Assembly (NCBI GenBank): GCA_022695795.1 | Contig: MU404229.1 | Coordinates: 1-50,087 of the forward strand | Direction of reading: 5' to 3' | Length of the DNA stretch: 50,087 nucleotides | Source of the DNA: Biscogniauxia marginata | Taxonomy: Eukaryota; Ascomycota; Sordariomycetes; Xylariales; Xylariaceae | The notes under the pieces: model-generated | Databases searched by the model: none | What the model saw: the letters and a program-made list of their open reading frames with translations, nothing else | What the model was told of the DNA's origin: nothing | Translations under genes and position numbers: made by a program | In this document: positions 1-10,338 of the stretch, piece after piece | Position numbering within the stretch: the first letter of the stretch is position 1 | How the letters are laid out: each line of letters begins with the position of its first letter

Positions 1-114
<114 letters not shown>

Positions 115-213
115 TAACAACGCAGTTAAATTCTGGGAGGATTTTCCTCGAGCCATATCACCATATCTACCCGACGAACCTGATTCCAGAGCTGAGCTGC
201 TTTCATTTTAGGA

Positions 214-2334
214 TTAGGTCCTGAGGTACTCCAGTAAAAGGTCCTCATCATATCTGAGAACAGACATCTTCTCGAGTACGCTCATCGTGCACCATTCTCC
301 CTGAACACCATACCGTCCTCTCTTGATAATAGGCAGACCTCGCGTTGGCTTGGCACTAACATCGTCCCACACCTTATCAACCAGAAATTTTGCGATGTCG
401 AACTCGCGCTTGCGATCCCCAAACTTTTGGTGACGATGGGGGTCTCGGACGTCTCTACAGTTTCGTACTGCGTAAAAGCAGTATTTAAATTGCTCCAAGA
501 TATCCTCCGTTTGCTGGAAACCGAGGCAACCCTGAAGCAGGTGAAAACGCTCTAGAATGGGTAGCTCTCTACCCCTGCAGCCATTCTGGCTGTTAGACAA
601 ATATCGAAGCTCCTGCAGCCCGAACCCATACATCCTAGTCAATATGTCCATCTTGGGGTCAAACTTTGCTTCCTTTGGGCTGAGGATTCCCTTCTGGAAG
701 ATCCAGATATCCAGTTCAATATCGGGACCCAGAAAGGGGTAATACGAAAGGCCGAATCCAACTCGGAACGATCTGTTCACTCGACTCATAAACGCGTCAA
801 TGTAGCAGCACCGCCAGAGGATCTCGTTCTTGAATCGAAGCTGCGAGAATCTCCCCTGTCCCTCCGTAGCATTAGGCTGGCTTAGACGTAGACGAGAACG
901 ATTAGATTCCAGAGCTTTCCTGAGGTTCCCAATATCCATACAGACATTTTTCAGTTGTGTGATCTTGTTCAGGGGTGTCCTCGCAGATACATCTGCATCA
1001 TACTGGCCGAATAATTGTGCGGCCTTTGGTGATGACCAAAGCACAGGGTCTAGGTGCCAGAAGGAAGGTTCTCCATCTGATTGCATATCGCAAAGATCGA
1101 TCCCGATACCCTTAATTTCAGCAGCCCTGTCCGAAAAGTACATGTTCTCTTCGAACCATATAGGTGGTAGCATCTTAATGCCAGTTAACAACTCAATATC
1201 ACCTCGATACTTTTCAGGCACGTGGCATCGTGCCATTTCCCAGTGTTCGTACCCATCTAGACGAAGACCTCTAACACATCGTCCTAGATCGTTTGCACTT
1301 TGAAGAGTCATCGGCAAACCCGGACAGTTTAAAGTATGTACCACGCCAGCCTTGATGATTCGACATATGTCCAAAGAATGCGCGGTGTCAGCCCTTTTAT
1401 CTCCCGGTAATCTAATCATCGTTCTATATGGAAGATTATTCAGCACCCATGATGATGTCGAGTGTATGTCGCTCAGGTTTTCAAAATCCCACCAGTACGG
1501 TGTAGACATTAGGCTATGTGTTGGTGACACTGTTGGAGCTATTAAGACAGCAGAATCTGTTGCCGGTGATTCATCAACGCTTTTCCGAGACCCCAATGCT
1601 GAAGCCTTTTTCGATTCTTCAGCATGGGGACAGCTCTGCCTGACCGTCTTCGATGCACGATGGCAGTGGAAATTTGAGACGTTGAGCTCATCCCCGGTCG
1701 CTGTTTGAGGACGGACCTCTATGTTTGTTTGGACTGGAGCCGGAGCAGGAGTAGTGGCATCAAGTGGATGATCCTGACTGGGTCCCCGCAACAAGGGAGT
1801 CATATCATAGTCCATGGCGTCCGTGACGATACCTAAGATCCTATTTAGGACATGAATATCGTAACCACTTTCACGCTGTGACAATTCTAGCGCCTCGGCT
1901 ATCACCTTTTCATCTAAACCCCAAGCTTGGGCAATAGCCTCGCTCTCGTTCCGTGAGTACCTATTATCATTGTTGGGATATTTTTCGGATGATCGATCTC
2001 GAGGACCTGACGACCCTGCGTTCTGTTGCTGAAGGAAAGGGTACTTGAGTTTAGACTGTGTCCCAACAATTTCAAGTTCTTTTCCTTTTACTTTCGAAGC
2101 CTTCGTATCGGGAAGGCGTATATCTGCCTCCAGATCATCTCTTCTTCGCCAATTGCGAATAGTATCCGGAGGGTGGGGATCCCTGATAGCGCATAGTTTA
2201 AGGAGACTGGTCGTTCCTCGCCATGAAACTGGACTTTGTCGTTCATGATTGGCATTTTCCCCGAGCCACATTGGGGTTGAGGCCGGACTCAAGCCGTCTG
2301 GTGTTGATTTTATGTTGGCCATGATGATGGTCAC
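214..2334 (-). CDS. Hypothetical 706-residue protein, function unknown
   Basis: A single uninterrupted frame of 706 codons, far longer than chance in this AT-moderate DNA. I do not recognise the family. The first 280 residues or so are polar and low in complexity (Ser, Pro, Thr, Lys), typical of disorder, with one helical-looking stretch near residues 140-180. From about residue 285 the protein looks globular, rich in Trp, Tyr, Phe and Cys, and contains leucine- and arginine-rich helices to the C-terminus. There is no signal peptide, no obvious membrane segment and no nucleotide-binding motif. Two Met codons lie close together at the start (residues 1 and 5), and either could be used. It could be a lineage-specific nuclear or cytosolic protein. 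The neighbours give no hint of its role, since both flanks are non-coding. Confidence 0.7.
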   Translation of the reverse strand: MTIIMANIKSTPDGLSPASTPMWLGENANHERQSPVSWRGTTSLLKLCAIRDPHPPDTIRNWRRRDDLEADIRLPDTKASKVKGKELEIVGTQSKLKYPFLQQQNAGSSGPRDRSSEKYPNNDNRYSRNESEAIAQAWGLDEKVIAEALELSQRESGYDIHVLNRILGIVTDAMDYDMTPLLRGPSQDHPLDATTPAPAPVQTNIEVRPQTATGDELNVSNFHCHRASKTVRQSCPHAEESKKASALGSRKSVDESPATDSAVLIAPTVSPTHSLMSTPYWWDFENLSDIHSTSSWVLNNLPYRTMIRLPGDKRADTAHSLDICRIIKAGVVHTLNCPGLPMTLQSANDLGRCVRGLRLDGYEHWEMARCHVPEKYRGDIELLTGIKMLPPIWFEENMYFSDRAAEIKGIGIDLCDMQSDGEPSFWHLDPVLWSSPKAAQLFGQYDADVSARTPLNKITQLKNVCMDIGNLRKALESNRSRLRLSQPNATEGQGRFSQLRFKNEILWRCCYIDAFMSRVNRSFRVGFGLSYYPFLGPDIELDIWIFQKGILSPKEAKFDPKMDILTRMYGFGLQELRYLSNSQNGCRGRELPILERFHLLQGCLGFQQTEDILEQFKYCFYAVRNCRDVRDPHRHQKFGDRKREFDIAKFLVDKVWDDVSAKPTRGLPIIKRGRYGVQGEWCTMSVLEKMSVLRYDEDLLLEYLRT

Positions 2335-4616
2335 AGATATTCACATAACCGTAGACAAATTTTCTCTCGGCGTATCTCTCGTGGATATCATAGGACTTCT
2401 AAGTGATTAGCGCTTCCCTACTCGAAATCGCAAGCAAAGAGGCTACAAGAAGTACTAAGGGGCGGGATATTTATATTATATTACCAAGGGGTTTCTCCGA
2501 TAGGACATACAAATTTAAGGTTCCCAAACACGATAGTGTAAGTACATATGAAGCAGAATAAATAATATCATTGGACCGACCTCGTACGCTTGAGCTGGTG
2601 TCATACTCAAGTTATCGGAGATAGAATAGGGTAATTATGAGTGCTTAAACACATATCGCATCTAATTGCAAACAGTTACAAAGATTAGGATTCGGATGAT
2701 TTCGTTTCACCCATTCTAACTACCTCAATTAACGTTATAAAACGGCTCCGCTGGCCTGGTAGTTTCATATGGCCGAACTTGATGACTTTAACATGGAGGA
2801 TTTTCTAGACTGCAAGAGCATCAAGGTAGTTTTAGTGTCCAGAAAGTATAATACCAATGTCGCGCCCAAGGTTATGTATGGGGTATATAGGGTTTAGGTT
2901 TCACGTGAGTCTTGTGGGGTGTATATATTGAGAGTTGCCTTCAGTGCTTTTTCTCTCTTTCTCTCTTTCTCTCTTTAAAGCCTATATTTCTAGAGCCTTT
3001 CGCTTCCACAACCAATGATTAAACCATATTTTGTGACGGAAGAAGAAGAAAAAACCCCCCTCAATGAGATAAACTCATTCCGTGCCCTCATGCTTTATTG
3101 ATTGAGGTCCGGATATTAAGTAACTTCAACAATCCCTCAGACACCTTGGAATGCGAAAAGGTAGGTAGTTTCGCAAATAAGTCGGTCAAGCTTAGTCTAC
3201 TGGTTTATTAAGACAACATATTTCTCCAATTAATCACACAACAACGTTATAGTCGAAATATTTGGCATACAGATTTAGCTATCGAGTACAAAAATTTGAT
3301 CAGTCCTATAGCAGGATCTAGGACTACCGCCCGCGATTTCTATTTATTTCCTATTGACTAACACGGCCTGCGCGGCCACCGGGCGCACTGGCCAATTCTT
3401 ACCACATTCGGGAATAGGGCTCCGACCTTGCGCCGAACCGTCCGGGACGGATCCCGTATTTGTGGATCCAGTTCTACTCTACCGTTCTACGCTGGGACTA
3501 TCTAACAGCTAATTGACCACTTGTCGGAAAACAAAGCGACACTGAATAAGTTTTACGAGGGCGGACTCCGGTGTCATAATACGAGACACATCATAATTTA
3601 GGGGTTTTATTTATTTATTAGCAGGTATTTTTCTTTTATAAACCCGGCAATATCATTCTATCTCGTGAGAAACAATTTCGTCTAAACCTTGGTTGCGGGA
3701 GCAGCATTGAGATTTAGGACTCGAACTCGGTCCAGGGACGCTACGGTGAGACCATATTATCCATTAGCAGTCATATCGCAAGCCGAAAGTTTGTGTAAAA
3801 TAACCAGCTACGCACGAGGGTGGGAGATGAATGATATCGTCATCACGATCAAAGATCAAGATGTAAAACTTAAGGGGTCTTTTCTAAGCGCAAGAACCAC
3901 TATTTACCGTGTGAAAAAACCAAGTTGGTATGATAGTTCAGGAGCTCGTGTCCGAAAACTATCTCCGAAATCGTTTTCAACACCCACGACGTCGTCCTGG
4001 CCCCGCGCACGAGCTTCGTGACGTAGCCCGGATACGAGGGTCAAGGGCCCTTGACGGTGGTAAACCTTTTTTCGATGCTATATATAACTGCGCAAAGGTT
4101 CGGGCATATAGTGAGTAGGTCCCTATTAAGGAGCTGAGTGCAAAAGCCGCGTTCTTACATACATATTGAGACTTTTAAGATGTCGAGCTGGTAAACATAG
4201 AGGTACAAATAGGCCATATATGGATTTAAGAATGAGGGCTGGTTAGTAAAGCTAACATGGTCTTACGAGATATGGTTATAGTGAATAATCGATTCTTAAA
4301 GATTAGAAGTTAAAATATTTTCATTATACCCGATTTAAAGGTTATCTACTGTGTTAAACTAGAATAAGCTATATAATTTGGAACTATAAGATAACATCAG
4401 CATTAATGGAAATTTTGTTAGATAAGAGCAATGGGAGCATACTTGAATGTTTAGTATTTACTTTAGTAATATTTACAATAGGTACCTAACTAGTTGTATA
4501 GAAAGGGGTGCCTATACAATATACTCAAAGTGATATTTACAAAATTATTATTAAGGTGAGACTTTGATATTCTCTAAATTGATCATTTTTAAATACACGA
4601 GCCCATGAGATTTCCC
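2335..4616. other. Gene-poor AT-rich intergenic stretch
   Basis: No frame here shows conserved features. The stretch is AT-rich and dense in TA steps, most strongly from about 4,140 to 4,600. A frame at 3,689-4,021 has no recognisable content and I treat it as chance. A small GC-rich patch near 3,365-3,490 contains the short inverted repeat CCGTCCGGGACGG, without other evidence of a mobile element. Confidence 0.6.
2948..2976. repeat. CTTT/CT-rich simple repeat
   Basis: Three to four copies of TTTCTCTC in tandem on the plus strand. It is a short pyrimidine tract in non-coding DNA with no nearby gene start on the same strand. Confidence 0.85.
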
Positions 4617-5598
4617 CTATGAGGCAACTTTCTCTTTCCTCTCCCGGGCGACAGCCTCACGCCCATCCCTCAGCCCCTTAAGCTCGACAAAACCTGCTCT
4701 AAATAGAAGCCGTGCTATAGGGCTACACTGTATATTGTTCCTCTCACTAAAATAGTAAACAGGTTAGCACAATATTCCTTTTTAGTAGGTACCTCGAACA
4801 ACAAAATTAGATAACGTACCTCTCCACGACCCTCTCCGCAACCCACCGATTTAGTAGCAGATTCCCCACGAATACGACAATGAACACCTGCGGCCCGAAG
4901 CGCATCTCCGCGTCATGCAGGCATAGCAAGCAGGAGAGGAACATGGACGCGGCATAAACGGCCGAGTAGCCCGGCAGCACGCCCAGCGCGCCGCCGAGCT
5001 TGATGAGCAGGCGCGGGTAGAGGAATGCATTCATGATGCGCACCGCGGCGCGGTGGTAGAAGGCGGCGCGCAGCCCGTCGCCCGCCGGGGAGGCGTACGC
5101 GTACGCTGCGACCCCGAGCCCGATGCGGATCGCCGCTAGGCTCTGGTGCGTGGGCCGCGTGAGCGCGCGGTCGCCGACTTTGCGGTCGCGCGCGAGCACG
5201 AAAACCGTCAGCGAGTGCGCGACCGTGAGGAGCACGTCAAGCGCGCCCGGCGCCACCATGGCGGCCAGCTTGGCGGCCCCGGGATCCGAATCGCTAGGGG
5301 CTCGGAGAAAGAAGGCGCGGATGTGGTACCGCGCCACCTCGGCGATGGCAAGCGCGATGTGAGTCAGCAGCAGGATGTTTCGGGAGAACCTGAAGCGCCG
5401 CGAGAAGATGGGCACGGACTCAAGGAACGTGTAGTTGGCGAGTATGTAGATAAAGGAGGCGGCTACCCAGAGGGCTTCGATGCGGGCGGGCGGAAGGGAG
5501 AAGGAGGGGAGGGACATGGCGAACGGGGGAAAAGGGGAGGCCGTCGCTGGAGGACTGCTTAGGGGGTAGAATAGGTCGAATGGACGTTGTGAGGACAT
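4617..5598 (-). CDS. Multi-pass membrane protein, 286 residues, two exons
   Basis: Model: complement(join(4617..4698, 4820..5598)). Exon 1 runs to a strong donor (AG|GTACGT at 4819-4814). The 121-base intron ends at TTTAG, and exon 2 continues in frame with a lysine/arginine-rich cytosolic-looking tail ending in KEKVAS. Reading straight through the donor would stop after four codons, which I think is wrong. The protein has about six hydrophobic segments (near residues 37-57, 72-90, 112-135, 150-170, 195-230 and 238-258), so it is an integral membrane protein. Exon 1 is strikingly GC-rich against the AT-rich flanks. The start may be Met1 or Met27; Met27 directly precedes the first hydrophobic part. 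I do not recognise the family. Polytopic proteins of this size occur both as housekeeping proteins and in fungal metabolite clusters, and the neighbours do not decide. Confidence 0.75.
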
Positions 5599-7993
5599 GG
5601 TAAATAAGGAGGTGTACCTAAAAGAGGCAGCACACGATCGAATATGAACGAAGGTGAGTATATAATATAGATCTAAAGAAAAGGGTAGATGTGAACAGTA
5701 TAATGCCTGGTAGAGGAGGTAGAATATGCTACCCAGGCCTTCTCTTACTTGTTAAGCGTTCGGTTTTCGGGCATCACGAGCTCTAACTAGACGACTGCCT
5801 CGTGGTAGCGAGATATAGCGTAGAAGAGAAGAGACGAAACAAAGGAGACGCCTATGGGGCTACCTATCTGCTCTCCTACCAACTGACATGACACAACCTC
5901 TCTCCCGGCCATTTATACGAAAGTACGTACCCATATACGCAGCATCCTACATCCTATGGCACGCCACTAGATCGGACGTTATCGACCCAGTCATCGATCG
6001 CCAACAGCAGCGAGAATCGCGACAGCGCTTAAAATAGCCGCAGCAACTGCGCCAGGAAAGGTTCACACTTGCAGCAGTAGCGGACAGTCTCGTCTTCTGG
6101 GTGGCAGAGAGGCACGTTGCTACCCAACCACGATCCGTCTTCGACCCATACATCTTGTCTGATAAGGGCGCACGCCTCACCAAGCTGAAAGACTTTACAT
6201 GATGTCTTGTATACATATAGGTGTGTATGTGCATGTGTGTGTGAGAGAGAGGTAGAGAGAGAGCCTTAGGACCTTGTAATCTGAGATGGGATTGGGAAGG
6301 AGGAATTAGCTCTATTCGGCCACATATAAAACTGACTTTGCCACATTCCTTTCCTTAGTGGCTGGGTTGAGAAGAGGCATCTGACATTAAGGCACGTACT
6401 TCTGCTGTGCCGTAACCAACAACCCAGCTTACATTCGCGCTACAGAGTCACTGGGAGTCATGCCACATAGCTTCGTATCTATAATACGCCGTAATCAGTA
6501 AAGTATAGTACCCGGCGCTTCTTCATATGTCAGCCAGCCGTCCGGTTATGACATGGCCAGACTAGACAGACGGGACACGTGAGGAGACAGGGGTCGCATG
6601 TTAAAGGGGGGTGAAGACGTATTTTGGAGAGAGGAGAAGAGGGTGAGACGGTTTAAGAAATGTGCTGAGATGCTCGATTACTTAAAAAAGCTTAATAGCT
6701 CTGCTTACTGAAGTAGGTAGATTATTTATTACGGGGCTTAGAATATACGCTGGAGGTAAGTAATAAGGGGCAAGATTTAAGAGCATTGCTCCCCTCCTTC
6801 TAATGTCATATTGTTTTCCATAACCCTCCTAAGAACGGAAGTCTGTCTACCTCTACTTTGATATCCATCGTTGAAAGAAGCGAAAGGGTGACGAACGATA
6901 TAGATAAGCGATAGGCATTCACTATACACCTCGACGACAAAGTTGGGGGCCGCACTCAGCTATCGGGAAACTCGGAATACGGGAATGGGGAGGGTGACTA
7001 TTAGTGTAACATGCAGGTAATACAACGGTGGGCTATAAAAGGGTAAGCTCGGACAATATATAACCTAGCTAGCATGGGCATGCATGTCCCCGGCCGTCCC
7101 GTACACTCGGCGAGGCTACTCACATATATTAATAGCTGATACCAAAAACCCGGTTTGGGAATTCTCAGCTATACCCACTAATAGGGCGCAACTCATATTG
7201 TGGAGTAGATGGCGAGGTACTGATAAGTGATGTATAATTAGGACTAGGTAATTAATACATTGGAAGGTTACATACATGTACGTACTGATCTTTCTTTTCC
7301 GTGCCTCTTGTATATATAGCCCGCCCGAATCATTCGTCCAAATTGCTGGTAGATAAATACCCGCGCGGCACAGATTTGGTGGATTATAGGAAGACTTTCC
7401 TACTATACTCCATGTTGGCCGATTACAAAAATCCCGTGCAACCCCTGCTTGCCTACTATAGATGGAGGGGGTATATTAGGGAGGAGCTGTAATATTGTGC
7501 TTGATATTTTTAGCACCCGGGTAGGTAACTTTCTCGACAACTACATATTCATGAGATCGGATCGGATCCCGACAATTCACTGATTAATAACTTCATTCTT
7601 GATAGCCCGGTTTGTATTACACGACATTGAAATTGCCTAAGTTTGTGAAGTTGAGTAGAATACGGACGGAGTGCTAGTTTTTTTAACATTGGGTAGCAAC
7701 GCATCTCTAAAACCCCTGGGTCTATCGCGATCACGAGCCAAGAAACAGTCAGATAAGATCGACATCTAAGATGCTTATTAGATCTACCAACAACATCAAA
7801 TGGAATGCCACCGTGGCCACGATTTCTATTGCAGCTAACTGCAGGCTCTGCTTTCTATTTCTTTTGGAATTTCTCATCCCTGCCCATATGAGCCCGCGGG
7901 AACGATGCATGCTGGTTTTGTTAGCTTCTTTTAACCACCACACAACCAATCTTACTATCCTTAAGTAAGCAAAAAGAAGTTCAGGTATCTGGT
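5599..7993. other. Intergenic, no supported gene
   Basis: About 2.4 kb with only short frames (for example 5,947-6,234 minus and 7,301-7,492 plus) that lack recognisable domains, strong splice signals or codon bias. The left part is the promoter side of the membrane-protein gene. The right end is the 3' flank of the glycoside hydrolase. A GT/GA-rich simple repeat is listed separately. Confidence 0.6.
6221..6263. repeat. (GT)n/(GA)n simple repeat
   Basis: An imperfect GTGTGTATGTGCATGTGTGTGT run followed by GAGAGAGAGG and a second GA run. This is a compound dinucleotide microsatellite in intergenic DNA. Confidence 0.85.
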
Positions 7994-10338
7994 CTAAATC
8001 TTGCCCTCTGCGGCAAGCGCATCATAATAGGTCTTCTTCGCGCCATCGAAGATCTTCTTGACCTCCGTGGCGGGGATCTTCTCCCTTCGGTCAAAGGAGT
8101 ATACGCCATTGACCTCCTGTTCAATATCGGATCTGTTGTGTTTTGAAATCGCCCACGTGTTAGCTAGCCAATAAATAAACCAATATGATTTCCCGCAGTT
8201 GTAAAGACGCAGGAGGGACGGAAATCCCAGGGGCAGGCACTCACAACTGCGTATACACAAATCCGCTGCAATGGCCCCCCTGCACCACGGCCTTCACGAG
8301 CGCCTCGATGCGCTTCAGTAGATCTCCGGCGTCGGTCGCGGTCGTATATCCCCAGTCGCCACCCCCACCTTGAGGTTGGATCACCTCATCACCCTTCGCT
8401 CCTGCGGGCGCGATGTTGACGCCTGCGAACTCGGTGTTGAGCAAGGGAGCGCCCTCACGGTGTCTTGTCGCGGGATCAACGGTCCGCCCGTCCTCACCGT
8501 TGACGATGGCATCGACAAAGAGCTTGCGGCTCGCCCAGTCACGTTCAAGCGTCGTCGCAAGTGTTGCACACGACCGCGCCAGCTGTGGTGCATCGCTATA
8601 GTCGTGGAAGGTGCTCAAGTCTGTGAGCACATGCTCCCAGCCGCAGTTGTCGTTAACGGGGCGTGTGGGGTCGAGACTCCTATAATATGTGTTAAAATGT
8701 GTGCGTATATATATAGTACAGATTCTTCAAGGGAGAGGAAGATAGAAATCTTTACAAAAACTCAGATATGACTTACTTTGTCAAGTAGTACAATGAGCGC
8801 AGATGATTCCGCTGCTCAACGTTGTCCTTGAGCGAGGGGTACGCCCAACTCTCGTTGACAGGGGTCCATACTACGACGGAGGGGTGGTTGATGTCCCTCT
8901 TGACGGCTTCAGCCCACTCCTGGTTCATGCGGTCGACATACTCGGCGCTAAATTCGTACGCGTTTGCCATTTCGCCCCAGACAAGGTACCCAAGCCGGTC
9001 AGCCCAGTAGAGGAACACGGGGTCCTCGACCTTCTGGTGCTTTCGGCAGCCGTTGAAGCCCATCTTCTTGGCAAGCTCTATGTCTGTCCGCAGACTCTCC
9101 GGTGATGGTGGCGTCAAGCCTGTCTCTGGCCAGTACCCCTGGTCCAGACACAGTGCCTGGAAGAGCGGCTTGCCGTTCAATCGTAGCGTGCCGTCTCCCT
9201 TGGTCCAGTCAATGTTTCGAAAACCTGTATACGTCTTTACCTCGTCCACAACCTTATCATCCGCGTCATATAGCCGGATAGTGAGGTCGTACAACGTAGG
9301 ATGGTCTGGCGACCATAGGGCTAAGCCTTTGTGCCAGCAGTCTGTGTTATCGAATGGCGCGATGTCGATAACCGCCTGGGGGGCCTTCTTTAACTGCTCG
9401 TCGCTTAAGGCAAGCGAGAGATTAATCAAAGCGTAGTCCTTGTCTTTCGGTAGATTCCCCTTCTTCTTTGCAATGGGAAACCCGTTCAGGCTACCCTCGA
9501 TCTCGATACTATAGACGTGGCCTGCTCTACGGCTCTGAATAGCAACGCGACTTTCCAGGACTCCTTTCCAAATGTTGTTAGACTTAAGCACTGTGCCTGC
9601 ACTGCTGTTCCCTAAACGAGCTGATGGTACGACCTCCAGCCAGACCGGCTGCCAGATGCCGCTAGACGGAGTGTAGAAGATACTTTCTGGTTGTGGTGCC
9701 CAGTACTGTTTTCCACGAGGCTGGTCTAGGTCATATAGCGAATCCCGGACACGCAGGAGAAGCTGCAGGTCTCCTTTCCCCGTGCTCTTCCAAGCGTTCG
9801 ACAGCGCATCCGTTATATCAATATCAAATGGCACATGGCCACCCCGGTGCTTGCCGACAGGGTGTCCCGAGGCCCACACTGTGACCTCGTAGTCCACGGC
9901 ACCAAAGCGAACGAGGACTCTATCCCCGGCGTCAATTTCCAACTTGGAACGGGGGTCAGTCACAGGCCTCTCATACCACAAGACTTCATGAGCATCCTTG
10001 TCGTAAACGCCCGAAGCTGGCGCCTGGAAGACAAAGGGGACATTAATAGGTTTCTTGACATTCTCACGGATCTCGCCCGTTGTAGCTTTAAAGCCCTTGG
10101 CGATGAGTTCTGGGAACGCCTCTAGCCTCTGGGCCTCCGCAGCTTCATCAGCCTTGCTCGCGAGGGCGGCAGGGTTCACGGAGATCTTGTCCGGCACGCC
10201 ATTGATGTGCCATAACTCCTTGAGGCCGACATCCTCGTCGTCGAAGAGAACAGTCCATTTGTCGTTAATGGGCGTCCACCTTTGATTCGTGTGGACGAAG
10301 TCTGGTCGCGGGTAAAAATCCTTAGATTGATATGCCAT
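7994..10338 (-). CDS. Glycoside hydrolase family 2 enzyme (beta-galactosidase/glucuronidase-like), three exons
   Basis: Model: complement(join(7994..8132, 8245..8679, 8777..10338)), 711 residues. Donors are GTAAGT at 8776 and GTGAGT at 8244; acceptors are TATAG and ACAG, and both joins keep frame and family conservation. The N-terminal jelly-roll sugar-binding domain (about residues 60-240) has the YERP and WVNG-like parts of the family. An immunoglobulin-like domain follows (about 240-380), then the TIM barrel. The acid/base Glu is E496 in the TPVNESW motif, and the likely nucleophile is E604 in NTEFAG, the usual family spacing. The end (YTQLSDIEQEVNG) matches the conserved barrel closure. 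There is no signal peptide, so it should hydrolyse beta-glycosides inside the cell or leave by an unconventional route. Substrate cannot be read from sequence. A CCAAT box lies on the minus strand near 10,394-10,398, about 60 bases upstream of the ATG. Confidence 0.93.

Noticed and set aside
3365..3490. GC-rich patch with a short inverted repeat as a transposon end
   Set aside because: No matching second terminus, target duplication or transposase-like sequence nearby.
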